DNA of 64,000 nt, taken from the NCBI GenBank assembly GCA_025890175.1, contig JANPYM010000002.1, positions 4,062,703-4,126,702 on the forward strand, in the 5' to 3' direction. Of this stretch, positions 11,301-22,611 are shown piece after piece. The notes under the pieces were generated by a model. The model did no database searches. It saw only the letters and a list, made by a program, of their open reading frames with translations, and was not told where the DNA came from. This stretch comes from Ciborinia camelliae. Its lineage: Eukaryota > Ascomycota > Leotiomycetes > Helotiales > Sclerotiniaceae. The translations under genes and the position numbers were made by a program. The number at the start of each line of letters is the position of its first letter. The stretch's first letter is position 1.

Positions 11301-13105
11301 AGTCAACCCAGCTTTGGCAGCATGACAACGCCAATCTCGATGCCCCCTCAACCTCCAATGCCCGGTGCGTTTTTTGAAAATGGCCCCAGGCCAGGTCTAT
11401 CTCAGATGATGGGAGGGATGCCCAACGAATTTCTTCACGATGATCTAGCTCGTCTTGGCCTCCAGGAACGTCAACAGCCAGGAGCAGTCGGAGCGCCAAC
11501 TTCCCAAGCCCAACAAATCAATGCTCTTTTTGGCCAAGCTCAGCAGGTCGGCGCCCAACGTGATGCCCCCAGAGCAGAACAAGTTCAAAATGACCCACAA
11601 GGATTTGTAGCTCGTCTTCGACAATTTGAACAGCTTAGAGCCGAACATGATGCCGAGGAAGCAGCCCAATCCACTACGAATGAAGACCTTACTCCTCTTC
11701 CAGCTCAAGCTCAACCAGAACCACAAGAACAGCAATCGCAATACCAAGAAGAGGAGAGCGTAGTGGAAGAAGCCCCTGCACCGCAATCTCCCGAGGTTCC
11801 ATCTTTGACTCAACAAATTAAGGATCAACAGGCAGCTTCCAGCGCCGCGGCAACCAAGCAATCTCCTATTTCTCCTCAACCCGAGTCTCCTTGGGCGAAG
11901 GTGAATACCAGTCTCCCAATGCCTTTCCCACCACCCGCACAATCAACTACACCTCTTCCTGCTCCAACCGCGCAAAGAGGCCGCTCTGGCTTGCCAGATT
12001 CGTTACATGCTGAAGTTCAATCGCGCTCTGAGACTCCCGAGGTAGTTAGTGCTGGACCAACCCTTGCACCATGGGCTGTTCAACCTGTCGAGGCCCCTAA
12101 AGGTCCTTCTCTTAAAGAGATTCAAGAAGCAGAGGCAAAAAAGGCCGCTAAAGCCGAGGAAGCTGCCGCCGCTGCTCGTCGTGCTCTTTACGAACAAGAA
12201 ATGAAGTTGCTTGCTAGTCAGCCAGCCGCCCCAGCTCCTGGTCTACCCACCACCTCTACTTGGGGTGCTATAGCAACACCCTCAACACCCTCCAATGCTC
12301 CTTCTGTTTGGGCCAAGCCTGTTGCTGCCAAGGCTCCTGTAGCTGCTACCTCTTCCAAAAAGACGCTTGCAGAAATTCAAAGAGAAGAAGAATCTCGCAA
12401 GAAGAAGCTTGCAGCTACTGCAGCTGTGTCTCAACCTTCTCCAGTTGCAGGTGGGAAACGCTATGCAGATCTTGCAAGTAAGCCATCTGTAACCACTCCA
12501 GCTATGGGAGGAGGTTGGTCCACTGTAGGCGCCGCTGGAAAGGTCAAAATCCCAACGGGACCATCCGCCGCGATTGCACCTACCCCAGTTCGTTCTGCCA
12601 GCAGTGCTTCTGTAGTTAGTGCCGCTGTCCGCACCGTCCGCCCAGCACCATCTGCTCGAAGTGTAACCATGGCTGGCAGCCAAGCTAGTGCTCACACCGC
12701 CAATGAAGAGTTCAAGAAATGGACAAAGGCTACTTTGAGTGGAAAAGAGGGCCTCAATTCTGACATTGATGGTAAGTCGAACCTTGTCTTTCACCGATAG
12801 TCTTCTGCTGACAGTTTCTAGTTGATGAATTTATGTCTATGTTGTCTTCATTCCCAGACGAGGCTAGCATCATTGCCGATGTTGTCTATTCTAACTCTCG
12901 TGTGATGGATGGCCGTCGATTTGCCGAGGAATATATTCGCCGCCACAAGTTGGCTGATAAGGGAATCTTTGAACCTGCTAATACTGGATCGAATGATAAG
13001 TCCGGTGGAGGTGGATGGAGTGAAGTCGCCAAGAAAGGTCCACCAAAGGAGGAACCTACCGCTGGCTTCAAAGTTGTTCCCAACAAGAAGAAGGGAAAGA
13101 AATGA
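8312..13105 (+). CDS. GYF-domain protein (Smy2/Syh1/GIGYF family)
   Basis: Four exons: 8312-8436, 8698-9130, 9183-12771, 12822-13105, joined in one frame to 1476 residues. Introns 1 and 2 have TACTAAT branch points; an earlier acceptor at 8607-8608 is ruled out because it creates a stop. The GYF domain is at about residues 730-785: W-I-Y-x-D-x-x-G-x-x-Q-G-P-W then M-x-x-W-Y and FF, the Smy2-subtype pattern. GYF domains bind proline-rich peptides; family members act in translational repression, mRNA decay and ER-Golgi links. Residues 104-110 (YPKAHLL) match the eIF4E-binding pattern Y-x4-L-hydrophobic. Residues 200-700 are low complexity, about 1010-1160 are Gln/Glu/Ala-rich and partly coiled-coil, and the end is Lys-rich (NKKKGKK). 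Cytoplasmic by inference. Confidence 0.9.
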
Positions 13106-13576
13106 GTGATTATATGGCTATGATCGATTGCACTTTGCAGCATTATGGATAGCTTGTCTGCACAGCGATTTTGTATTTCAGACTGGATTGTTCATACTCG
13201 TCAGCGTCTTTTTTTATGATGAAGCAGGTACCTCCTACATTATTGATTAGTAAAGGAAGAAGCATGATTGAGTACCTAGGTAGCAATAGCTTTAAAGTAG
13301 CATCGATGTAAATTGGAATGTACAACGTTCAGAATTTATAGGAGCCTTTTCGCCCCATGTCCCGAGATGACTTTTATATATAAAAATTTCAAGGCCAAAT
13401 TCTAATAAACAATGGAAGTGAAGTAGAAATAAATCCATGATGGATATTGGAGACAGTACCGACCTAGAAAATCCTCGCTTACAAATCATCCCACCCGACC
13501 TTGATAAATTTTCCCACATGAAAAAAAAAGTGAAGGCCAACCCGATACAACAATAACATATTCAAACATATTCACC
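13106..13576. other. intergenic region with EMW1 promoter
   Basis: Includes the 3' end of the GYF gene and a TATATATAAAA at 13375-13385, about 190 bases before the next ATG. It also has a GAGTACCTAGGTAGC motif near 13270. Nothing else seen. Confidence 0.45.
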
Positions 13577-16468
13577 ATGTCTTTCGCCTCAGACTTAGCT
13601 ACTGGTGGTAAAGGCAGTACTTTGGATGCTATATTATTTAATTTAGAACAACTAAAACAACTTGAGGCTGTATCAGAAATCGCCACGAATTATCTCGACG
13701 GAGATTACAAAGCAGTCCTCCGCACACCAACTGCGCAAATCCTGATTCAAATCTTGGCAGAAAATGTTCATCTTTCTAAAGAGGAACAGACTCTCGCCCT
13801 CAAAGATGCAAATCTTCAAAATCGAGAGGTGATTCTTTATACTTTCATCACGGGATTAGCAGCTTTTAATGCATTTCTCCAAACCAATGTCACTGGACCA
13901 TCGGTGGATTTTGGAGATGTTTTTCAAAGCTCCGAATGGAATGCTAGTGAGCTGAGGGAGAAATGTTTGAGGAGTTTGGATGTGGATGGTGTTAGTGTCT
14001 ATCAATATATCCCCAAGGTGGAATTATTTTGTCTGGCGAGATATATCTTCACGACTGTTTTCCCCAGGCGTTCTTGGGTGAAGACGTGGGATTGTAAGTG
14101 GATGAGGATTAGGATTAATGCTTATCATCAACGTTTGTTGAGTGGATATTCGATGAATGGGAGAATGAGTGATTCGACTGTGTTGCAGGATTTCATTGAC
14201 CAGGATTTGAAGGATTTGGAGGGAGAGGTGTTTGGGGAGGAGAGTGCGTTTGGAACGGATGCCAAGGTTATGCTTTTATTGGAGAAGGCGCAAATTTATA
14301 TTATGGAGGGCTTAGATTTGAAGGCGAGGGAGAATGTCAAGAAAGCGAGTGAAGTTTCGGGATTTGAGTATGCACTTTCTGGAGCTTTGGGAAAGAGGAC
14401 GAAGTTTCAACAGAATGATATTTCGCAATTGGTGGTTTTTGCGAAGAGTAGGGAAGATGCTGCGAGTGTTGAGACTGGGGAGTTGTCTGAGAAATTGAAG
14501 GAAAGTGCTCTATCATCAAATGGAGATGAGGAACAAAGCACAAATGGCCCTCAAGCATTGGATTTAAATGATGATACACTTTTGGAGTCTATCGAGTTTG
14601 CCAAAACTCCATCCGATAAATTGGACAGCTCCAATTTACCAGCCGCCCTAGCTGGTATGAAGCCAGATGAGCAACCACAACTTCACCCTCTCGACCAGAT
14701 TGCTCTGTTAACAGAAGCTACTCTTAAGGATACTTTGTCTCCCCTTGACAAATTAAACAGTGAAGAAATCCTACCATACGCTGTCCGTGTCCTATCAGAT
14801 AAACCCAGAAATTGGCAAATCTTCACACAGGCTCTCTTAGTTCGCAGCAGGATTGAAGCTCATAGATCCAGAACCCAAGAAAGATCTGTTTTACAACTCC
14901 AAGTCATCGTCGATCAAATTATTGCTGATACACAAGAATCCACACCATCAGCTGATGCTGACGGGGTTCCTCAAATCCAAGTCACTTCTTTCCTTCCTCG
15001 AGCTAAAGCTGGCGAATCTGCTCCGGTTACCGAAAGATTAAGATACGTCAATCAACTCAACACACCTACACGATGGGAAATCGAAACCGAGCTCGCATTT
15101 GCATGGTCCAACGCTGGATCTCTCGTCAGCGCTCTCGAAATCTTCAAGAGATTAAAGATGTGGGCCGAAGTAGCCTTATGCTACCATTCCGTCGCCCAAG
15201 AAGATAAAGCCCGACAGATCGTCCGAAGACAACTATACTACTCATCCAAAGGCCCAGAAATGGACAAATACGACATCGATGCAGAAGCAGTCGTCAAAGA
15301 AGAATGGAACGGCGAAATACGCTCACCACCCCCACCACACGCACCCCGTCTCTGGTGTATACTAGGAGACCTCGACCAAGATCCCGCCTGTTGGGAACGT
15401 GCCTGGACAATCTCCAACAATCGTTACGCCCGCGCCCAACGCACCCTAGGCGATTACTATACCCGAAAAAACGACCTCTCTGCAGCTCGCGAGGCATATC
15501 TCGCGTCCGTGGTCGTAAATCGTCAAAATAATGACACCTGGTCGCGTCTCGGCGATATCGATCTCAAAACCGGTAATTGGGATGGTGCCGTCATTGCTTT
15601 CCAGCAAAGTATCATGATCGACGATACCGATGCGAAAACATACAGTAACCTTGGATCTGCCCTCCTCTCCAAACATGACGAACTCATCTCCCTGCAGAAG
15701 ATCTCAAAACAGGAGCAAGCATCTACGGACATCCCAGACGATGAGGAGATAGACTTTTCATCCTTAGATAAGGGAGATAAATCCAACGATCCCAAGGAAA
15801 TTCTGAGACAGGCATTGATGTCCTACAAAAGAGGCGCGTCGATCGCACACGACAATTGGAAGATTTGGGATAACGTCATCACCATCGCCACACGAATGGC
15901 ACCCCCGGCATTCCCCGAAATCCTCATGGGTCTCCGAAACATCATCCGCATCCGCGCTCCCCACGTCGGCGAATACGCCATCGACATGGATATTCTCGCC
16001 AATCTCGTCACGGAAGTCGTGAGTCGTGATAAAACGGACGAGGTCGGCAGTAGCAGCGACATCGGCATCTGGGTCCCCAAACGCGGCACCCTCGCCCGCG
16101 CGGTCATCGAAATGATGGATCGCGACATCAGCCCCTTGATCACCAAGCGCATCGAGCTCTACATCACGTTGGGCAAACTGCGACTCTGGCAGCGCGATTA
16201 CCAGGGCGCGTTGGAGGCGGCGGAGAAGGGCTGGCGAGGAAGTATGCATGAGGAGGGGTGGTTGGAGAAGGAAGACGCGTGGATGCAGGTGGTGGATGCG
16301 ACGGAGAGGTTGGTGGGTGCGTATGAGAATTTTGGGGAGGAAGGGGGGAGGTGGAAGGGCAAGGCGAAGAGTGCGGTGAGGGGGGTGATGGGCAAGGCGA
16401 GGGATTTTTGGGAGGGCACGAAGGGCTGGACGGTTTTGGAAGGGTTGATGGGAGAATTGATGGGTTAG
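13577..16468 (+). CDS. EMW1: TPR protein of the Emw1/TTC27 family
   Basis: Single exon, 963 residues from MSFASDLATGG. The arrangement matches the Emw1 (yeast)/TTC27 (animal) family, about 850-950 residues: an alpha-helical N-terminal half, then tetratricopeptide repeats in the second half. The clearest repeats lie at about residues 590-700, including the stretches RYARAQRTLGDYYTRKNDLS and DTWSRLGDIDLKTGNWDGA, followed by TYSNLGSAL. Yeast Emw1 is essential and named for cell-wall maintenance; a chaperone-like or assembly role has been suggested for the family. The C-terminal end is Gly/Lys/Trp-rich. The 3' end is repeated past a 10-N gap as an assembly duplicate. Converges with the ASC-1-like gene. 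Confidence 0.85.
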   Translation: MSFASDLATGGKGSTLDAILFNLEQLKQLEAVSEIATNYLDGDYKAVLRTPTAQILIQILAENVHLSKEEQTLALKDANLQNREVILYTFITGLAAFNAFLQTNVTGPSVDFGDVFQSSEWNASELREKCLRSLDVDGVSVYQYIPKVELFCLARYIFTTVFPRRSWVKTWDCKWMRIRINAYHQRLLSGYSMNGRMSDSTVLQDFIDQDLKDLEGEVFGEESAFGTDAKVMLLLEKAQIYIMEGLDLKARENVKKASEVSGFEYALSGALGKRTKFQQNDISQLVVFAKSREDAASVETGELSEKLKESALSSNGDEEQSTNGPQALDLNDDTLLESIEFAKTPSDKLDSSNLPAALAGMKPDEQPQLHPLDQIALLTEATLKDTLSPLDKLNSEEILPYAVRVLSDKPRNWQIFTQALLVRSRIEAHRSRTQERSVLQLQVIVDQIIADTQESTPSADADGVPQIQVTSFLPRAKAGESAPVTERLRYVNQLNTPTRWEIETELAFAWSNAGSLVSALEIFKRLKMWAEVALCYHSVAQEDKARQIVRRQLYYSSKGPEMDKYDIDAEAVVKEEWNGEIRSPPPPHAPRLWCILGDLDQDPACWERAWTISNNRYARAQRTLGDYYTRKNDLSAAREAYLASVVVNRQNNDTWSRLGDIDLKTGNWDGAVIAFQQSIMIDDTDAKTYSNLGSALLSKHDELISLQKISKQEQASTDIPDDEEIDFSSLDKGDKSNDPKEILRQALMSYKRGASIAHDNWKIWDNVITIATRMAPPAFPEILMGLRNIIRIRAPHVGEYAIDMDILANLVTEVVSRDKTDEVGSSSDIGIWVPKRGTLARAVIEMMDRDISPLITKRIELYITLGKLRLWQRDYQGALEAAEKGWRGSMHEEGWLEKEDAWMQVVDATERLVGAYENFGEEGGRWKGKAKSAVRGVMGKARDFWEGTKGWTVLEGLMGELMG

Positions 16469-17092
16469 TTAGGTAGGTAGGTAGGTAGGTAGAGCAGAAT
16501 AGAATAGAGTAGAGGGATTGCTTGCGAAAGCTTTTTATATGTCTAAAATAAATGAATATACGATATTAGCTACCCAACCACCCATCCATTCATCCCACCC
16601 ACCTACCAACCAACCTACCAACCCATCTAGAAACCCACCTACCTATATCATGCAAGTAAAGTTTCCCTATGAACTCTCCTGATTATTCTACATATTTTGA
16701 TATTATAAAATATTTAATTGGTTGAAATTATTTTTTTTGTTGTGTTTGAGTGTCCTTGACTGTAACCCCTTCAGCTACCCTAGGTGCCCATCAAAGGCCT
16801 TTGATACCTACCTACAGATGAGTCGGGCGGGTACTTCTACTTCTACTTCTACTGAAAACAGGAGATATGTCTCGATAACATATATAAAATATCTGATGAA
16901 TAAATGAATGAATGAATCCTCACTCGCTGTTGTATTTCTAGTATGTATGCATGTACTTCTAGTATATGAAAGATATAAATGATTTATTTTAATCATAGAT
17001 GGCTTCCAAGGTTATCTATCTTGGAGAGAGAATCATGATGGTGTATGTCTATCCATCCATCCATCCATCTAACCACCAGCAGCATATCCTTT
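16469..17092. other. convergent spacer between EMW1 and the ASC-1-like gene
   Basis: Contains a GGTAGGTAGGTAGGTAGGTAG tract directly after the EMW1 stop and an AATAAA-like signal near 16546, CCACC/CAACC tracts at 16575-16650, an AT-rich centre and CCATCCATCCATCC at 17050. The second copy lies at 18208-18831. No gene. Confidence 0.6.
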
Positions 17093-17994
17093 CTAATTAT
17101 TTTCTTTCCCCTTCCCCTCACCCCCACCCCCACCAAAAGCTCCCCCATCTAATATAATATCCTCATTATCATCCATATCATCCTGGACTCTCCTCCACGT
17201 TTTCTTTTTCCTCGAATGTGAATATTCCTCCTCCTCATCTCCCACTCTCACTCCCATCTCCATCTCCACCTCCTTTCCCTTGCCCTTCCCCGCACTCCAG
17301 ATAGGTTTAATAAGACCCCCTAACAATGGATTTCGACTAAACGTCCCACCATTCCCATTTTCACCCCCCCTCCGCAGCGCACCCAAATCCACCTGCTCCC
17401 CCTCCTCCTCCTCGCCCTCACTCTCAAACCTCGGCATCTCAATCTTCGCCATCCTCTTGACAATCTTCCCCCCCACCAAATCCACACTAACAACCTGTCT
17501 CCTCTTCTCATATTCCGGCTGAGCATTCCACTGCTGTTCCGCCAGGACCTTCTGCTGCCTCTTCAACTCCCTGGCTCTCTCCGCCGGACTCGCCCACAAG
17601 CCTCCCATACCACTCCCCCCACCACCACCCGCCGCCACACTAGCCGCCAAACTAGTATCGAAATCCGCCGCCTCATCGCGCACCGTCGTCCTCTGCGCAT
17701 TCTGCGCCTGAAACCCTAACAAGCGATCGCGATGCTCCTTGGCTTTCTGTTCCGCCGGCGTCATCATATCCGTATCGCGGGGTTGAGAGAAGGGCGCCGG
17801 GGTGCGGGAAACCTCAGCGCGCCGGTGCGTCGAGGCGTCTAGTCGCATTTTCTCCCGTCCCCGCTCCTCTTTGAGACTGCGGATCATCGATTGCATGTCG
17901 TCTTTTCCTAAGATGGCGGAGCCGCAGAACGTGCAGGGTCCAAATCCTTCTTTGACGCAGATGACCTTGCCGCAATTGAGACAGTTGGGGGCGG
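17093..17994 (-). pseudogene. partial duplicate (3' part) of the ASC-1-like gene
   Basis: Same sequence as 18832-19733, the C-terminal half of the complete gene downstream. It is cut by the N gap inside the zinc finger. It is not a decayed gene but most likely an assembly duplicate of a single locus, so it should not be counted as a second gene. Confidence 0.8.
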
Positions 17995-18004
17995 NNNNNN
18001 NNNN
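17995..18004. other. 10-N scaffold gap
   Basis: Arbitrary-length gap flanked by copies of the same 1.7 kb sequence. Confidence 0.99.
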
Positions 18005-19733
18005 AGAAGGAAGACGCGTGGATGCAGGTGGTGGATGCGACGGAGAGGTTGGTGGGTGCGTATGAGAATTTTGGGGAGGAAGGGGGGAGGTGGAAGGGCA
18101 AGGCGAAGAGTGCGGTGAGGGGGGTGATGGGCAAGGCGAGGGATTTTTGGGAGGGCACGAAGGGCTGGACGGTTTTGGAAGGGTTGATGGGAGAATTGAT
18201 GGGTTAGTTAGGTAGGTAGGTAGGTAGGTAGAGCAGAATAGAATAGAGTAGAGGGATTGCTTGCGAAAGCTTTTTATATGTCTAAAATAAATGAATATAC
18301 GATATTAGCTACCCAACCACCCATCCATTCATCCCACCCACCTACCAACCAACCTACCAACCCATCTAGAAACCCACCTACCTATATCATGCAAGTAAAG
18401 TTTCCCTATGAACTCTCCTGATTATTCTACATATTTTGATATTATAAAATATTTAATTGGTTGAAATTATTTTTTTTGTTGTGTTTGAGTGTCCTTGACT
18501 GTAACCCCTTCAGCTACCCTAGGTGCCCATCAAAGGCCTTTGATACCTACCTACAGATGAGTCGGGCGGGTACTTCTACTTCTACTTCTACTGAAAACAG
18601 GAGATATGTCTCGATAACATATATAAAATATCTGATGAATAAATGAATGAATGAATCCTCACTCGCTGTTGTATTTCTAGTATGTATGCATGTACTTCTA
18701 GTATATGAAAGATATAAATGATTTATTTTAATCATAGATGGCTTCCAAGGTTATCTATCTTGGAGAGAGAATCATGATGGTGTATGTCTATCCATCCATC
18801 CATCCATCTAACCACCAGCAGCATATCCTTTCTAATTATTTTCTTTCCCCTTCCCCTCACCCCCACCCCCACCAAAAGCTCCCCCATCTAATATAATATC
18901 CTCATTATCATCCATATCATCCTGGACTCTCCTCCACGTTTTCTTTTTCCTCGAATGTGAATATTCCTCCTCCTCATCTCCCACTCTCACTCCCATCTCC
19001 ATCTCCACCTCCTTTCCCTTGCCCTTCCCCGCACTCCAGATAGGTTTAATAAGACCCCCTAACAATGGATTTCGACTAAACGTCCCACCATTCCCATTTT
19101 CACCCCCCCTCCGCAGCGCACCCAAATCCACCTGCTCCCCCTCCTCCTCCTCGCCCTCACTCTCAAACCTCGGCATCTCAATCTTCGCCATCCTCTTGAC
19201 AATCTTCCCCCCCACCAAATCCACACTAACAACCTGTCTCCTCTTCTCATATTCCGGCTGAGCATTCCACTGCTGTTCCGCCAGGACCTTCTGCTGCCTC
19301 TTCAACTCCCTGGCTCTCTCCGCCGGACTCGCCCACAAGCCTCCCATACCACTCCCCCCACCACCACCCGCCGCCACACTAGCCGCCAAACTAGTATCGA
19401 AATCCGCCGCCTCATCGCGCACCGTCGTCCTCTGCGCATTCTGCGCCTGAAACCCTAACAAGCGATCGCGATGCTCCTTGGCTTTCTGTTCCGCCGGCGT
19501 CATCATATCCGTATCGCGGGGTTGAGAGAAGGGCGCCGGGGTGCGGGAAACCTCAGCGCGCCGGTGCGTCGAGGCGTCTAGTCGCATTTTCTCCCGTCCC
19601 CGCTCCTCTTTGAGACTGCGGATCATCGATTGCATGTCGTCTTTTCCTAAGATGGCGGAGCCGCAGAACGTGCAGGGTCCAAATCCTTCTTTGACGCAGA
19701 TGACCTTGCCGCAATTGAGACAGTTGGGGGCGG
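18005..19733. repeat. second copy of the 1,729-bp duplicate beginning at the gap
   Basis: Starts in the middle of the EMW1 C-terminal coding sequence (18005-18207 would encode the last residues of that protein) and runs without break into the full ASC-1-like gene. See the copy at 16266-17994. Confidence 0.9.
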
Positions 19734-20538
19734 CGGCGAGAAGCGGATGTCGCGTTGCGATGCAGTTGCATTTGCGCTTGGAGGGATCGGTGGATAGCGT
19801 GGCGTTGGTGCTGATTTCGAGAGTGCGGATGGCGGCGTCGAGATCGGAGAGCGCGGTTGAGGCGCCGTGCATGGCGTTTCCTCCCGTGATGGTTATTTTG
19901 GTTTTGGGGGCGGGCGAGGCATTCCGAGAGGGGTTTTGAGAGGAGACTCGTGAGGAGGTGTGGGATTTGGGTTTGGGTTTGTTGTTGAAATCGGATATTA
20001 GGGTGCCGGCTGCTGAGGGGGGAGGTCGAGGGATGGGTGCTTGGATGGGTGCTTGGATGGCGGAGGGTTTGCTGGCGAGTGCGAAGGCATTGGTAGATGT
20101 GGTTGATGGGGGTTTGGAGGTCGACGGCGTGGGTGTGGATTTTCGCGATACGTAATCCTCTTCGTCTTTCTTCTTATATGCTGTTCCTTGCCCTGCATAT
20201 GTATTCTGGACTTGACGTGGTGCTGGTGTATGTATAGTCGCTTTCTTCTTCTTTGGGCCTCTGGTTGATTTTGGTACACCGGTTGATGATGAAGCTTGTG
20301 CTGAAGCTTGTGCTGATGATTGTGTTTGTATTTGCGTCTGCGGAGTTGATCTGCTAGTAGGATCTTGTCTTCTCGAATTAAATGACGATATAAACTCAAT
20401 GCTTCCCGGTGATTCACCTAGTAAATTGTTGAAATGCTCAGCAGCAGCTGGTTTGGAGAGCGTGTTTGCATACTCCAATACTTGCTTTAGATCTTCATCT
20501 GGTAGAGGCAGTAATTTTTGTAATTGTGCGAGAGACAT
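18832..20538 (-). CDS. RQT4: ASC-1/TRIP4-type zinc-finger protein (Rqt4 homologue)
   Basis: Single exon, 568 residues from the ATG at 20538 (MSLAQLQKLLPLPDEDL). The N-terminal 50 residues resemble the short helical segment of the family. A zf-C2HC5 finger follows at about residues 257-292: C257, C259, H264, C273, C276, C281, C289 and C292 (CNCIATRHP, CLNCGKVICV, PCTFCG). The finger identifies the activating-signal-cointegrator-1 family; in yeast Rqt4 belongs to the ribosome-quality-control trigger complex that splits collided ribosomes, and in animals TRIP4 belongs to the ASCC complex. The rest is basic and disordered, with Lys-rich, Glu-rich and Gly-rich runs and an acidic C-terminal region. 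Expected in cytoplasm and nucleus. Length is typical. This is the complete copy. Confidence 0.88.
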   Translation of the reverse strand: MSLAQLQKLLPLPDEDLKQVLEYANTLSKPAAAEHFNNLLGESPGSIEFISSFNSRRQDPTSRSTPQTQIQTQSSAQASAQASSSTGVPKSTRGPKKKKATIHTPAPRQVQNTYAGQGTAYKKKDEEDYVSRKSTPTPSTSKPPSTTSTNAFALASKPSAIQAPIQAPIPRPPPSAAGTLISDFNNKPKPKSHTSSRVSSQNPSRNASPAPKTKITITGGNAMHGASTALSDLDAAIRTLEISTNATLSTDPSKRKCNCIATRHPLLAAAPNCLNCGKVICVKEGFGPCTFCGSAILGKDDMQSMIRSLKEERGREKMRLDASTHRRAEVSRTPAPFSQPRDTDMMTPAEQKAKEHRDRLLGFQAQNAQRTTVRDEAADFDTSLAASVAAGGGGGSGMGGLWASPAERARELKRQQKVLAEQQWNAQPEYEKRRQVVSVDLVGGKIVKRMAKIEMPRFESEGEEEEGEQVDLGALRRGGENGNGGTFSRNPLLGGLIKPIWSAGKGKGKEVEMEMGVRVGDEEEEYSHSRKKKTWRRVQDDMDDNEDIILDGGAFGGGGGEGKGKENN

Positions 20539-21941
20539 GATTACTCTCTTTGCATACCCAGTTCAGGACTGAGAAGATGAGGTCGGGTTGGGTGATCTGG
20601 GATTGGTGATAAGAGGTCAATCTACTCCGTATGATGATGGGGTGTTGGAAAATGTGGCATGGCGCGGAGACAAATTGGCGTCATCGGTAAAATTCTAGTG
20701 GGGTATTCTAAGACATATTTGATGGAACAGCTGTAGAGGAGAATATTAAAGAAATGCCATCGGAAGATTTAAGAGCAAAAGGCAATAGAAATAGAAATTT
20801 AAATCTCATGGCTCACTTACATTTAAACATTAAAGGGATCCCATCTGGATTCTTAAAGGAGTAGTAAGTAGGTAGATAGCCTAGGTAAGTAAGTCAAAAT
20901 TCTTTAATAGGTTCCCTTCTAAAACTAATGTTCTACACCAGCCAGCACGATCAGATACGTCCTGCAGCGGTTATTGTACAGAAATCCAAAGGCCCAAAGA
21001 TAAAGGGGATTGGATCATTTATGAGTGCACTAATGATGTCGCGAATCTCAACCCCTAGGCTGGGTTGCTACCAAGAGATTCCATAATTGTCAGGAAGTCC
21101 GGACTATGATCTAGTCAGCTTAATGGATTTGAAATCTATTACGCGTCAAGGAGTAGGGTGCCGTTGCTAACTTGCTATGAATATAATTAGACGATGTCTA
21201 GAAACCATATTAGACTGATGGCGGTATACATATGGTGTAGTTGTCCAAGGCAACTGCCCAAACGGCAGTCATGATGTCTCTCTAAGGTTATACAGGCGGA
21301 GTCTTAGATACAGCAGTGAAGGCTGGAGTTTATGGCCTGCTCACACATCAGAGCATCGCCATAACTCTTTCTGTCAAAAGCAAGTGCATGACCAAAGTTC
21401 TCCCTAGAATTATATCAGGTTGAGGACATCGGTAGTCCCATATCCAAGGGAATAATACGACGAGAATGTATATTGGTCCAGGCTCCATCGAACGTTTTTT
21501 TTCTCGATCTTTTCTGCAAAAAATCAATGGACAATAAACATGGTCAGTGGTAATGCTATCATAATCTGGGTCGCAAATAATGAGCGAATAGCAAACATAG
21601 TCTGCCTGTAAGTTGGTGGCATCCTGGTATCTCCTTCTAATCGTAAGACAGACAAATGGGGAGGATTTCAATGTCTAGATTTAGTGAGTTTTGACTAGCA
21701 GTCAACTCATATCTCTCTTCCCGTGCGCATCTCTTGAGGTATATAGAGAGCCTATGGACTACAGGTCTGCCCTTCTCTAGACACCTATAGATAGAAATAT
21801 ACTAACCAAACAAATGATCGGCGTAGGTGACATGCAACGAGAGCTTGAACGGAGAGCATTGAAGAAATGCACTCTAACTCCACGTGGGCTCAGAGTGACA
21901 TCTGAAGATTAATAGCAAAAGGCAATCGAATTTTGCCGATG
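20539..21941. other. AT-rich gene-free region upstream of the ASC-1-like gene
   Basis: A short sequence resembling AGATT.A.AGCAAAAGGCAAT occurs at about 20766-20790 and again at about 21905-21928, suggesting old repeat copies. Open frames here are short, interrupted and lack ATG starts. I see no gene. Confidence 0.45.
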
Positions 21942-22611
21942 TTTGTCATACCTAGACCCCTGCCTAGTGAATGCCATGTGGCTGGTCAAGTGATAGTCCC
22001 TTTTATAAACTGATGATCTCTTGAAGAGGAGAGGATCTTTTCCCTTTCCTCTTCAGCATAGTTCTTTTATCCGATTGCTGATCTATGATTAGGGTTGGCC
22101 CGGTTGGGCGATACCACGATATATAACCGCATAAAATCCTTATCGGATTATAGCATATAATAATGCTTTGCTACAGGGACAAAGTGGAAGTGTTGACTTG
22201 ATGTTGCGGCATCTTCAAAACTATAATAATATAGAATGATATAATTATGCCCTGGATTATATAACTTGCCCAATTTTATCTGTAATGCTATTTCTATATA
22301 GGTACTAATGTAAGGAGAATAGCAATGTTAATGAAATTATAGAACAAACTTCCATTGCAAATTAGAATTATTCAAATACCAAAATAGAAATAATCAAATC
22401 AATCAATGCCACCATATGCTTTAAAACGTGCCGCGAGCCAAAAAGGTTCTAAAACACGTGCGTGCCCTGGCGCGCCCTCGATTACCAATCAGATAAAAGA
22501 ACTATACTGAAAAAGAAAAGATCCTCTTCAAAAGATCATCTCCTTAAAAGGGAATAATCACGTGTCTAGCTAGGTATCATTGATAGGTAGGCAGGGGCCT
22601 AGGCATAACAA
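21942..22611. mobile_element. diverged inverted-repeat element, candidate MITE
   Basis: The first about 140 bases (21942-22083) resemble the reverse complement of the last about 130 (22479-22611). Shared landmarks are CCTAG(A/G)CCCCTGCCTA near each outer end, then TCCCTTTT, GATGATCT, TTGAAGAGGA and AGTTCTTTTATC(C/T)GATTG. The centre is about 400 bases of AT-rich DNA without coding frames. Arms are only roughly four-fifths identical by eye and I could not define a clean target duplication. This fits an old non-autonomous DNA transposon; the superfamily is unknown. Confidence 0.6.

Larger units (their letters stand above)
16266..17994. repeat. first copy of a 1,729-bp duplicate ending at the gap
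   Basis: Matches 18005-19733 at a constant offset of 1,739 bases wherever I compared them. It contains the last 203 coding bases of EMW1, the 624-base convergent spacer and the 3' part of the ASC-1-like gene. The repeat ends exactly at the 10-N gap, as expected for two overlapping contig ends that were not merged. Confidence 0.9.

Noticed and set aside
9230..12794. Several minus-strand ORFs of 80-185 residues
   Set aside because: Shadows of the large GYF exon; many use non-ATG starts and none has a motif.
17093..18207. A second EMW1 C-terminus and a second ASC-1-like gene
   Set aside because: Same sequence either side of the 10-N gap; explained by unmerged overlapping contigs.
21348..21671. 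Minus-strand ORF with several Cys, possible secreted protein
   Set aside because: It has no ATG at its start, no signal peptide and no splice partner.
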